A stretch of 45,130 nucleotides of DNA from contig CAIYWC010000006.1 in NCBI GenBank assembly GCA_903929795.1, positions 1 to 45,130 of the forward strand, read 5' to 3'. A program made the position numbers and the translations under genes. This stretch comes from an uncultured Myxococcales bacterium (GTDB lineage: Bacteria; Myxococcota_A; UBA9042). Of the stretch, positions 32,083 through 40,700 are shown in pieces. The stretch's first letter is position 1; the number at the start of each line of letters is the position of its first letter. The notes beneath the pieces are model-generated. The model saw only the letters and a list, made by a program, of their open reading frames with translations, was not told where the DNA came from and did no database searches.

Positions 32083-32868
32083 ATGCGCGCCTTCATTCTC
32101 GCTGCCGGTCTCGGCACGCGGCTGCGGCCGCTGACGGAGACGTTGCCCAAGCCTCTGGTGGATGTGGCTGGCGAGCCGCTGATCGTCCGCGCGGTACGGC
32201 AGCTGCGCGATGCAGGCGTGACGGAAATCGGCGTGAACCTGTTTCACCTGGGCGAGCAGATCCCGGCACGACTGGGCGACGGCAGCGCGTACGGCGTGCA
32301 GCTGACCTACTTTGACGAACGCCCGGAAGTGCTGGGCACCGGCGGCGGGCTGAAGAACGCGGAGGCTTTCCTGCGCGGCGGCGCGGATCACTTTTTGCTT
32401 GTCAATTCAGACGTGTGGCACGATTTCGACCTGCAAAAGCTGCTGTTTGCCCACCGCCGCGGCACGTTGGCGACGATGGCTGTGCACCGTATGGGCCGGC
32501 GGCCGGAGCTGCACAATGTCGGCTGCGTACCGGATGCGCGGACGCTGCGCGATGGCGAGGTCATCCACATCGCCGACCAGCCCAGTGGCACGGATCCGAC
32601 TTTTCGCGCGATTTACACCGGCGTCGCGGTCTATGGCACGCAGCTGCTGGACTTCCTGCCCACGGGCAAGGTCTCCGGCCTTGTGACGCATGGCCTGGTG
32701 CCGGCGATGGCGACCGGCGCGCATGTGCGGTTCTACGAGCCCGAAGGCCGTTGGTTCGATTGTGGCACGCATGCAGAGGTCCTGCGCGCGAGCAGTCACG
32801 CGCTGCGCACGCGCGGGCTGCGGGCGCACGTGATCGGGCGCGAGACCGTGCCCTATGGATACGCGTGA
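32083..32868 (+). CDS. Sugar-1-phosphate nucleotidyltransferase (MurU/GMP-mannose type)
   Basis: 261 residues, a cytosolic NTP:sugar-phosphate transferase. The nucleotide-binding signature LAAGLGTRLRPLTETLPKP occupies residues 6-24, and the metal-binding Asp is in LVNSDVWHDFD. GTGGGLKNAE and YTGVAVYG are typical, and the C-terminus ends after RWFDCGTHAEVLRAS, close to the short MurNAc-1-phosphate uridylyltransferase (MurU) and mannose-1-phosphate guanylyltransferase groups. MurU feeds recycled cell-wall sugar into UDP-MurNAc; no other recycling gene is nearby, so the substrate is open. Start ATG 32083 has a GGAG site 8 bases upstream. The gene stands alone between divergent and convergent neighbours. 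Confidence 0.9.
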   Translation: MRAFILAAGLGTRLRPLTETLPKPLVDVAGEPLIVRAVRQLRDAGVTEIGVNLFHLGEQIPARLGDGSAYGVQLTYFDERPEVLGTGGGLKNAEAFLRGGADHFLLVNSDVWHDFDLQKLLFAHRRGTLATMAVHRMGRRPELHNVGCVPDARTLRDGEVIHIADQPSGTDPTFRAIYTGVAVYGTQLLDFLPTGKVSGLVTHGLVPAMATGAHVRFYEPEGRWFDCGTHAEVLRASSHALRTRGLRAHVIGRETVPYGYA

Positions 32869-32887
32869 CCGCACGGGCCGCTTCCAT

Positions 32888-35062
32888 TCACGCCGCTGGC
32901 CGGGCCAGCCAGACCAGCGCCAGGTAGCAGGCCAGCGCCGCTGCGACGACTGCCGCTGCGCCACTTTCGGCATACAGCAGGGCTGCCAGACCGCCGCCAG
33001 CCACTGCGCCGAGGCCATCGGCGGCATACAGGGCAGGGCGATGGCGGCCGTCTTCACCGCCCGCCAGCTGCAAAAACGCCGGAAAGCACGGTCCCAGCGC
33101 GAAGCCCAGCGGCAGCACGAGCAGCGCCACAGCCAGATGTGCGAGCGACGGCGGCAGGGGCGCCGCGAACCGCGCAGTCGGGCCAAACAGCAGCAGGTGC
33201 ACCAGCAGCAGCGCCACCAGCAAGGCGGCCCAGCGTAGCCGCTGTTCGGGCGGCAGCCGCAGCTGATGTCCAGCCAGCGCGCCGAGCGCCGACGCCGCCA
33301 GCAGCCCACCGACCGTCCAGGCCATGGCGAGCGGCGGGATGCCCAGCAGGAATTGCGCGTCGCCCAGCAGCGCCGCTTGCACCAGCATCAGCCCGGCGCC
33401 AAGCAGCACGCTCTGGGCAAACACGCGCACCGGCAGCGGCTGGCCTGCCCGGCGGCGCCGCAGCAACAGCCACCAGGCGACGGTCAGCGCCGCGACCGCC
33501 AGCCCGCCGTCCAGCGCGAGCAGCACGGGGCGCGGCGGGTAGAAAGTCGGGTGGCTATCGGTGGGCAGTGCAAAGTTCAGCGGTGGGGCCGTCGCCGATC
33601 GCGGCAACGCGCCGACCGCCCGCGCGTGTGCCAGCAGCGCAACCCGCTCGTCCTGCGTAAAGGCTTGCGCGCGCACCAGCAGCAGCTGGCCAAACGGGTT
33701 GTGCTCCGCCTCGGGCAGGGCGAGCGCCACGAGATGCTGGGCGATTTCCTCCGGCGCCACGCCCCGCTGCCGCAGCGCCGCGGCCACCGTCCATGCGCTG
33801 CGATCGGCGAATTCCAGCGTGTTCTGGACAATCGCCAGCGTGCCACCGGGCGTCAGATTGTCCAGGTAGGCGCGCACCGCTTCGACCGTCAGCACCCAGC
33901 TCTGCGCACCGGCGATGCTGCGCAGCGCCGCGGCATCGCTCTGCATCAGGGAGAGCTGCACCAGGTCCCAGCGCGCGTGGCCGCGCCGCAGGAACTGCCG
34001 GGCCTCCTCGGCGTGCACGTGGACGTCGGGGCGGGCATAGACGCGGCCACAGAACTCGCCCAGCGCCTGGACAAAGCCAATCATCGCCGCATTCACCTCC
34101 ACGGTATCGACGTCCTGTGCGCCTTCTTGCAGCGCCAGCGCGACGTCGAAGCCACCACCGGCGCCCAAGACGAGCACCCGCGCCGGCCCCAGCGCATGGA
34201 ATGGCAACCGCTTCAGGCGCGCCAGCTGGTTGGGCTCATCGTCCGGAAAGCGCGGCGCGTGGCCATCCCAGCGCACCGCGCGCGCTGCGTACATCCGGTC
34301 GGTATACAGGTAGCGCAGCCACGGCTCGTCGGTCTGCACCAGATCGGTTCGCGCATAGCTGTCCACGCGGGTCTGCAGCACGCGGCCATGGTGCGGCCGG
34401 GTCTGCTCGACCAAATGCGGCAGGAAGACGGGCGTCGCGAACGGGTCCGGCTCCAGCGGACTCGGCGAGAGCAGCAGGTGCGCGGCCAGCAGCGCCACCA
34501 CCGGTGCAAACAGCCCCAGCGCCCGCGGCGCCAGGCTCGCCAGGAGCACCCCCACCGGCAGCAGCAGCAGCAGCGCGACGAGCGCTGCGGTCATGTCGCC
34601 CCACAGCGCCAGCAGGCAGGGGCCGAGCACCGCGCCCACGGCACCGCCCAGCGCCTCCCAGGCAAAAGTCGTCGAGGGCTGCGGCGAGAGCCGGTACGCC
34701 GTGGCAGCAAAAGCCCCTGCGCACAGAAACGGCCCGGCAAAAACGCCGGCGATGAACAGAAGCGGCGCGTGCACCGCGCACAGCAGCGCGACGGCACCGG
34801 ACAGGGCGCCTGCGCCCGCCAGCCAGGCCAGCTGCGCGAGCGACGGCGGCCGGTGCAGGGTCGTCCGGTGCACAAAGGCCGCACCCAGCCCCAGCGCCGC
34901 CAGGCTCGCCGCCAGCAGCAGCGCCGTGACCTGGGTAAAGAACAGCGCGGACGCCAGCCGGGTGAGCGCGACCTCCAACGCCAGCGTTGACAGCGCGCCC
35001 AGGAAGACCACCGCGTTGAGGCGGTGCGGGGACGGCGGCGCGGCTGGCAGCTGGCTTGGCAT
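32888..35062 (-). CDS. Membrane-embedded spermidine-synthase-like protein
   Basis: 724 residues in three parts: about seven membrane helices (residues 1-230), a soluble Rossmann domain (about 260-520) and about six more helices (530-724). The soluble part has the class I AdoMet-binding motif LVLGAGGGFDVALAL followed by acidic TVEVN, as in spermidine synthases. The catalytic region, normally an Asp-rich VxDxxDP stretch, is replaced by WDLVQLSLMQSDAA, so polyamine synthesis is doubtful. Proteins of this layout are common in Myxococcota and usually called fused MFS/spermidine synthase. Start ATG 35062 is preferred: it has GAGG upstream and leaves a usable leader from the promoter, whereas ATG 35080 would have almost none. 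Confidence 0.82.
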   Translation of the reverse strand: MPSQLPAAPPSPHRLNAVVFLGALSTLALEVALTRLASALFFTQVTALLLAASLAALGLGAAFVHRTTLHRPPSLAQLAWLAGAGALSGAVALLCAVHAPLLFIAGVFAGPFLCAGAFAATAYRLSPQPSTTFAWEALGGAVGAVLGPCLLALWGDMTAALVALLLLLPVGVLLASLAPRALGLFAPVVALLAAHLLLSPSPLEPDPFATPVFLPHLVEQTRPHHGRVLQTRVDSYARTDLVQTDEPWLRYLYTDRMYAARAVRWDGHAPRFPDDEPNQLARLKRLPFHALGPARVLVLGAGGGFDVALALQEGAQDVDTVEVNAAMIGFVQALGEFCGRVYARPDVHVHAEEARQFLRRGHARWDLVQLSLMQSDAAALRSIAGAQSWVLTVEAVRAYLDNLTPGGTLAIVQNTLEFADRSAWTVAAALRQRGVAPEEIAQHLVALALPEAEHNPFGQLLLVRAQAFTQDERVALLAHARAVGALPRSATAPPLNFALPTDSHPTFYPPRPVLLALDGGLAVAALTVAWWLLLRRRRAGQPLPVRVFAQSVLLGAGLMLVQAALLGDAQFLLGIPPLAMAWTVGGLLAASALGALAGHQLRLPPEQRLRWAALLVALLLVHLLLFGPTARFAAPLPPSLAHLAVALLVLPLGFALGPCFPAFLQLAGGEDGRHRPALYAADGLGAVAGGGLAALLYAESGAAAVVAAALACYLALVWLARPAA

Positions 35063-35093
35063 CACGGGCGGCCTCGGCATGCGGACGCGCGGC

Positions 35094-35122
35094 ACGATAC
35101 TGCCGGTGCGATCGGTTGCCAA
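35094..35122 (-). promoter_or_regulatory. Promoter of the spermidine-synthase-like gene
   Basis: On the minus strand, TTGGCA (35117-35122, 5 of 6) and TATCGT (35094-35099, 4 of 6) are 17 bases apart. Transcription would start near 35087, supporting the ATG at 35062. Confidence 0.45.
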
Positions 35123-35127
35123 ACTTT

Positions 35128-35152
35128 GCGGGATCGGCGCGTTGGATCCCGC
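35128..35152. promoter_or_regulatory. 8-bp inverted repeat between divergent genes, candidate operator
   Basis: GCGGGATC (35128-35135) and GATCCCGC (35145-35152) are perfect inverted repeats with a 9-base spacer. The element lies just upstream of the -35 of the minus-strand promoter and about 120 bases upstream of the kinase start, so one regulator could control both genes. Confidence 0.4.
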
Positions 35153-35271
35153 GCGCGCAACCGCACTCGGGCGGGTCAGCGCGCCCGCACCTCTTCGCTT
35201 GCAGTTTTCCCGCCCGATGCCCGACACTCGCCGTCGCTGGGCGTGCAGAGCATCCAGCGTTCGGAGGTGGG

Positions 35272-36957
35272 ATGACGGTGTCGATCGGTGCAGCCATGCG
35301 GTACTGCCCGGCGTGCGCCACGTTGACCGTCGAGCCGTTTTGCCCGGCCGACGGCGTCGCCACCTTTGCCCGCAAGAAAGTGCTGCCGTCCGCCGCGACC
35401 ATGAATGTCGGCGACGTGGTGGCCGGCAAGTACCGTGTGCAGCGCATCCTCGGCGTCGGCGGTTTTGGCGCCGTCTACGAAGCGGAGCATACCGGCGGTC
35501 TGGGGCGCGTGGCCCTGAAGATGCTGTCGCCGACCGATCACGACGAGGGCGACATCCGCCGCTTCTTCCGCGAGGCGCAGGTCACGGCGGGGCTGCGGCA
35601 TCCGAACACGGTGCGGGTTTTTGACGTCGGCCAGCATGACACCGGCGCGCTGTATCTCGCCATGGAGCTGGTACACGGCCATACGCTGGAGGAGGAGCTG
35701 CGCGCGCGCAAGCTGCTCGACGAGGTGATGACCGAGGCGGAGACGCTGGAGATCGGCATCGACACGCTGCGCAGCCTGTCGGAAGCCCATAGCCGCGGGC
35801 TTGTGCACCGCGACTTGAAGCCGGCGAACCTGATGTTGACCGACGTGGACGGCGAGCGCGTCGTGAAAGTGCTGGATTTTGGTATTGCGCTGGTCAAGGG
35901 CTCGTCGCTGACGGGCTCGGGGCACGCGCTGGGTACGCCCGCCTACATGAGCCCGGAGCAGTGCGGCGGCGAGCCGGTCGATGGCCGCAGCGACCTCTAT
36001 TCGCTCGGTGTGGTGCTGTACCGCTGCCTGACCGGCCAGCCGCCCTTTCACGACGCGAATCCGCTGACGACGATGATGGCGCACCTGAGCAACCCGCCGC
36101 CGCCGCTGGCGTCCTTGCTCAAACACCCGGTGTCGCAAGGGCTGATCGACGTCGTGGAAAAAGCGATGGCGAAAGCGCCAGCCGATCGCTTTGCCGATGC
36201 GCGGCAGATGCGGGCGGCGCTGGAGACGGTGCAGCGCGCGCTGCAGGACAAGGCAGACCAGCCGCTGCACAAGGGCGGCTGGGATTTCCGCTATCGCGAG
36301 GACCCGAGCGAAGGCGCGATTGACCGCACCCGCGTCGGCGCAGCAGTTCCCGCGGACTTTGACGTGTCGGTCGCGGCGGACACGGAATCGGCGCTTCCGG
36401 CGGCCCAGGCGGCGCGCGACGCTGCGGCGAGCAAGCTGGCGCTGCGCCGCGAGGCCGTTGTCCAGGAAGGCACGGGCGACTACACGCGCTTTGTCCGCCG
36501 CTCACCGGAAGACCTGCTGGCGGATGCCGGCGCCGCGACGTCTGACCTTGCCTTGCCCGCGCCAGCTGCGCGCCGCATGTGGCCGTGGTTGGCGGTCGGT
36601 GTCGCGGCACTGCTGGCGGCTGTCATCTGGTTTGCGTTGGCGCACCGCGCCCCGTCACCCGTCCCGGTCGCTGCGGCTGCACGCGGGCATCGCGGTGCCC
36701 GCGTCGCGCCGCCCATCGCTCCGGAACCGCCACCGGTCGCGCCACCGGCGCCGATCCCTTCCGCGCCAACGGAAGTCGCCGCGCCCCTTGCGCCGACGCC
36801 CAGTGAACAGGCAAGATCGCAGCCAGTGCCGACGCGCGATTCGGCGGTCGAACCAGTTGCGCATGACATGCCCGCCGGCAAGCCCAAGGCGCGCAAGCAT
36901 GGACATTCGCGCGGCGGTGGTGCTCGGGGAGATGATGACCTTTCGCTGCCGGAGTAG
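35272..36957 (+). CDS. Membrane-anchored Ser/Thr protein kinase with zinc ribbon
   Basis: 561 residues. An N-terminal zinc-ribbon-like motif (RYCPACATLTVEPFCPADG, Cys12, Cys15, Cys24) precedes a complete eukaryotic-like kinase domain (about 54-320): glycine loop GVGGFGAVYEA (61-71), Lys83, helix-C Glu101, HRDLKPANL (179-187), DFG (202-204), GTPAYMSPEQ and DLYSLGVVLY. All catalytic residues are present, so it should be active. A single membrane helix (436-457) is followed by about 100 Pro/Ala-rich residues outside the membrane. The fourth zinc ligand is not obvious. Start ATG 35272 has GGAGG 5 bases upstream. Its 3' end overlaps the next gene by about 25 bases in another frame. No promoter was clear. 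Confidence 0.94.
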   Translation: MTVSIGAAMRYCPACATLTVEPFCPADGVATFARKKVLPSAATMNVGDVVAGKYRVQRILGVGGFGAVYEAEHTGGLGRVALKMLSPTDHDEGDIRRFFREAQVTAGLRHPNTVRVFDVGQHDTGALYLAMELVHGHTLEEELRARKLLDEVMTEAETLEIGIDTLRSLSEAHSRGLVHRDLKPANLMLTDVDGERVVKVLDFGIALVKGSSLTGSGHALGTPAYMSPEQCGGEPVDGRSDLYSLGVVLYRCLTGQPPFHDANPLTTMMAHLSNPPPPLASLLKHPVSQGLIDVVEKAMAKAPADRFADARQMRAALETVQRALQDKADQPLHKGGWDFRYREDPSEGAIDRTRVGAAVPADFDVSVAADTESALPAAQAARDAAASKLALRREAVVQEGTGDYTRFVRRSPEDLLADAGAATSDLALPAPAARRMWPWLAVGVAALLAAVIWFALAHRAPSPVPVAAAARGHRGARVAPPIAPEPPPVAPPAPIPSAPTEVAAPLAPTPSEQARSQPVPTRDSAVEPVAHDMPAGKPKARKHGHSRGGGARGDDDLSLPE

Positions 36958-37777
36958 CCTGCTGCTGTTCGCGACGCTGCTCCACGCGGCGACGGCCAAC
37001 GCGCGACCGGCTCCTGAGGCAGCGACGGCGGTCAAGTCGGCGAAGGAAACAGCGCACGAAGCCGCGGTGGTCGCCCGGCAGGCCAAAGCGCAGCATGAGG
37101 CCAAGCAGTTTGTGCTGGCGGCGGAGCTTTATCGGAGCGCCTATGCGCTGAACCCGCTGCGCCCGGAGTTTCTTTATGGCGTCGGCCGTTCCGAGCAGAT
37201 GGCCGGTCACACCCAGGCGGCGCGCGAGGCGTTGGAGCGCCTGCGCCAGCTGCTGCCGCCGAACCACCCGCTGCAAACCAAGGCCGCGACTTCGCTGGTG
37301 GAGATGCAGGACGTCGTGGCTGAGCCGGTCGTCGTGATTCCGCCGGTCGCGGTGCCGGCGCCCGTGACGCCGACTGTTGCCGTCGTGGAGCTGCCGGCCG
37401 CGCCGACGCCGGTGCTGGTCCAACAGGCGCCGCCGCCAACTGTCGTGACCGTGGCGCCGCCGCCGGTCGATTCCGCACACACGCTGACGCGCGCGGCGAT
37501 GTGGACGGGCGGCGCGCTCATCCTGGCGGGCATCACGATGGCAATCTGGGCGGAAGTCGATCGCGGCATGCTGGCGGACGCGCTGGGGACGATTCGCGGG
37601 CCAGATGCGACCACGCGGCAGGATCACATCAACACGCTGTCGACCGGTTCCGTCGTGGCGGTCGCGGCAGGCGCCGGCGCGCTGGCGCTGGGCCTGTATT
37701 GGCGCATCGGCGAGGCGGCGCACGCCCCGGTTGTAACGGCGACGCCGGGCAACGTACAGCTCTCGTGGCGGTTTTGA
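36932..37777 (+). CDS. TPR-containing envelope protein with two C-terminal membrane helices
   Basis: About 281 residues. Signal peptide (1 to about 23, cleavage near ATANARP), then a helical region with a TPR-like pair (AAELYRSAYALNPLRPEFLYGVG, AGHTQAAREALERLRQLLP). A Pro/Val/Ala-rich linker follows (about 110-170), then two hydrophobic segments (MWTGGALILAGITMAIWA and SVVAVAAGAGALALGLYW). This layout is common in myxobacterial proteins encoded next to kinases. The start lies inside the end of the kinase gene; ATG 36932 and ATG 36935 are adjacent, and the upstream GGGGAG suits the second better. The stop overlaps the ATG of the next gene by one base. It probably forms a protein complex with its neighbours; this is inference. 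Confidence 0.82.
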   Translation: MMTFRCRSSLLLFATLLHAATANARPAPEAATAVKSAKETAHEAAVVARQAKAQHEAKQFVLAAELYRSAYALNPLRPEFLYGVGRSEQMAGHTQAAREALERLRQLLPPNHPLQTKAATSLVEMQDVVAEPVVVIPPVAVPAPVTPTVAVVELPAAPTPVLVQQAPPPTVVTVAPPPVDSAHTLTRAAMWTGGALILAGITMAIWAEVDRGMLADALGTIRGPDATTRQDHINTLSTGSVVAVAAGAGALALGLYWRIGEAAHAPVVTATPGNVQLSWRF

Positions 37778-40700
37778 TGCGCAATTTCACTGTCCTTTTT
37801 GCGCTCGTTTGGCTGACCGGTTGCTGGCGCGATTCCGCGGCCGTCGGCGCGCAGTATGAGAGCGCCTGGCTCGCCGCGCACCCGGATGACGCCGCGCTGG
37901 GCGATGCCGATGCCGGGTTCGATGCGCAAGGCACGGACGCCACAGCCGGTTCCGACGCGGTTGACGCCGCCGCCGATGTGCCGGATGCCGTGAGCCCCTG
38001 CGCCGACAAGGTGTGCGTCAAGAAAGGCGACTGCTGGACTGCGGTCTGCGACGCCAAGACTGGAAATTGCTTGGATAATCCGCTGCCCGACACGACGGTC
38101 TGCAGCGACGGCGACGCATGCACGTTGGGCGACAGCTGCAAGGCCGGCACCTGCGCGGGCAAGCCCGCCGTCTGCAACGACAGCAACGCGTGCACCACGG
38201 ACAGCTGCGACGCAGCGCTCGGCTGCCAATACCTGCCCAACAGCGCGACCTGCACCGACAGCAGCGCGTGCACCAGCGGCGACGGCTGCGTGGCCGGCAA
38301 ATGCCAGACGACGCCGGTCGTGTGCGAGGACAACAACCCGTGCACCAACAACAATTGCGACCCGACCAGCGGCTGCGTCTATCCGCCCAACACGGCGACG
38401 TGCACCGACAACGACGCGTGCAGCGAGCCGGACGTTTGCGCCAACACGGTCTGCGGCGGCATCAAGGTCGACTGCGATGACGCAAACAGCTGCACGATCG
38501 ACACCTGCGACAAGCTGACGGGCTGCGTGCACGCGGCGCTGACCGGTGCCTGCGACGACGGCAACCCGTGCACCTTGCCCGACATGTGCGTGGCTGGCGT
38601 CTGCAGCGGCGGCGCGTTCGCGTTTGGCTTGCACCCGCTGGAAGGCGGCACTTACGACACCGCCTGGGACGCGGCCAGCAGCGGCGGCAGCAGCTGGATT
38701 GTCGGCGCCAGCGCGTCCGGCTTGGGCGCGCAGAGCGACTTCAGCCTCTGGAGCATCGGCGCGGACGGCGGGATCGCCGGCCAGCGGACGGTCGGCGAAG
38801 CTGTGCTCAGCGAGGTCGGACGCATCGCGGTGCCAGCCAGTGGCGGTGTCTGGGCGATCGGCGATGCCAGCGCAGCGACCGGCGGACAGATTCCGTCATT
38901 TGCCTGGTTTGGCGATGACCTCAGCACCGGCGCCTACAAATTCGCCACGACCGACCAGAGCTGGCGCATCACCGGCCAGCGCATGCTCGGCGCGCAGTGG
39001 CTCCTGACCGGCAACCGCCAGCAAACCGGCGCGCCTCTTCACGGCTGGTTCGGCGTCGCGACCGTCAAGACCGGCAGTGCGCCCAGCGTCGTCGTCACGT
39101 CGGAGTGGCTCTCCAGCAGCGCACAGGCCAGCCGGATCGACGCGCTCGTCGCCCTGACCGGCGGCACGTTCCTCGGCATCGGCGCGATGGCCAACCCGGC
39201 GGGCGGCGAGGACCTGTGGCTGGTGCGCATCGCCGCGACAGGCGACTACACGGCGGACAGCGCGCTGGACATCGGCGCAGGCCAGCACCGCGTGCTCTCG
39301 GCGCTGCCCACCGCGGACGGCGGCGCGCTGGTACTCGCGATGGCGGAGGACGTCTCGCCGGGGACGCTGCTCTTGCTGCAGCTGGACAAGACGCTGACGG
39401 TCGCCTGGCAGCTGCCGGTCGGCGTGGACCTGTGGCAGAACGCGGCGCTGGTCGCGGGCGCGCCGGGTGCGTACGTCGTGGGCACGCGCGCGGACACGCT
39501 GGATCGCGGCGCGGTGCTGCATGTCAGCCCGCAAGGCCAAATCGAGTGGAGCTTCACGTCACCGCTGGGCGCGCTGCCGCAGCGGCTGAGCGCGGCGCTG
39601 CTGCAGCCCGACGGTCGGCTTGTCGCGTACGGCTGGCAGGGCGCGCTGGATGCGGATGTGCTGGAACTCGCGCTCGATCCGTGGGGCAGCGCCTCGTGCA
39701 CGACCACCGGCAAGTGCAGCTCGCTGGCCAACACGCCCACGGACGACGGCAACGCGTGCACGCTGGACAAATGCGACCCGACGCTCGGCATCGTCCACAC
39801 AAACGTCGCGGACGGCAGCTGGTGCGACGACGGCGTGGCCTGCACCGTGGGCGACGCCTGCATCAGCGGCACGTGTTTTGGTGGACCGCGGCTTTTCACC
39901 AAGAATTTCAGCGGCCGCACTCTCTATCACCTGGAGCCGCTCAGCGAAGGCGGGTTCGTCCTGTGCGGCTCGACCAATGACGCCATCGGCAGTTCGTACA
40001 TCACCTGGGTCGACGCCGCGGGCGAGCAGAAGCTGGACCACCTCGCGCTCGGCACCACGGCGTTGCCCGGCCACGGCTGCGCGCAGGGCGCCGACGACGC
40101 AATCTGGCAAGTCGGCTGGAGCGGCGCCGGCAACCCGCTGGGCGCGCGCGTGCGCAAGTTCGACCTCGCGACGCAAAGCGACATTTTCGACCAATCGTAC
40201 GGCGGCGTGCAGTTCAGCGCGATTGTCGCCCACCCCGCGGGCGGCGTTGTCGCATTGGGCAGCAACCAGCCGCAGCCGCGCGCCACGCGCATCCTCGCCG
40301 ACGGCAGCAAGGGCTGGGACTGGCTGGGCGCCGGCGTCGGCAACGCGGACAACGCCAACGCGGGGGTCTTTCTCAGCGACGGCAGCCTGCTCGTCGTCGG
40401 CGAAAAGCACGCGAGCAACGCCACGCCGTCGGCGTTCGCCGTTCGCCTCGACGCCACCGGCGCCGCTGTCTGGACGCAGAACTTCAGCGGCATCACGGGA
40501 CGCCTGCTCGGCGTCGGCATCCAGCGGGACGGCAGTCTGGTCGCGGTCGGCGGCCAGGGCACCGGCGGCAGCAGCGCGCCCTGGATCGTCCGCCTCGACT
40601 TCGCCAGCGGCGCAGTCAAGGACACGTTCTCGCCGCCCGCGCCGCAGGGCACGGTCTGGTACGACGTCGCGTTCTTTGCCTCCGGCGGCAAAGGTCCTGG

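Noticed and set aside
38001..38610. Cys-repeat region as a DNA tandem repeat or CRISPR-like array
   Set aside because: The periodicity is at protein level only; the DNA units differ in sequence and length and lie in one continuous coding frame.
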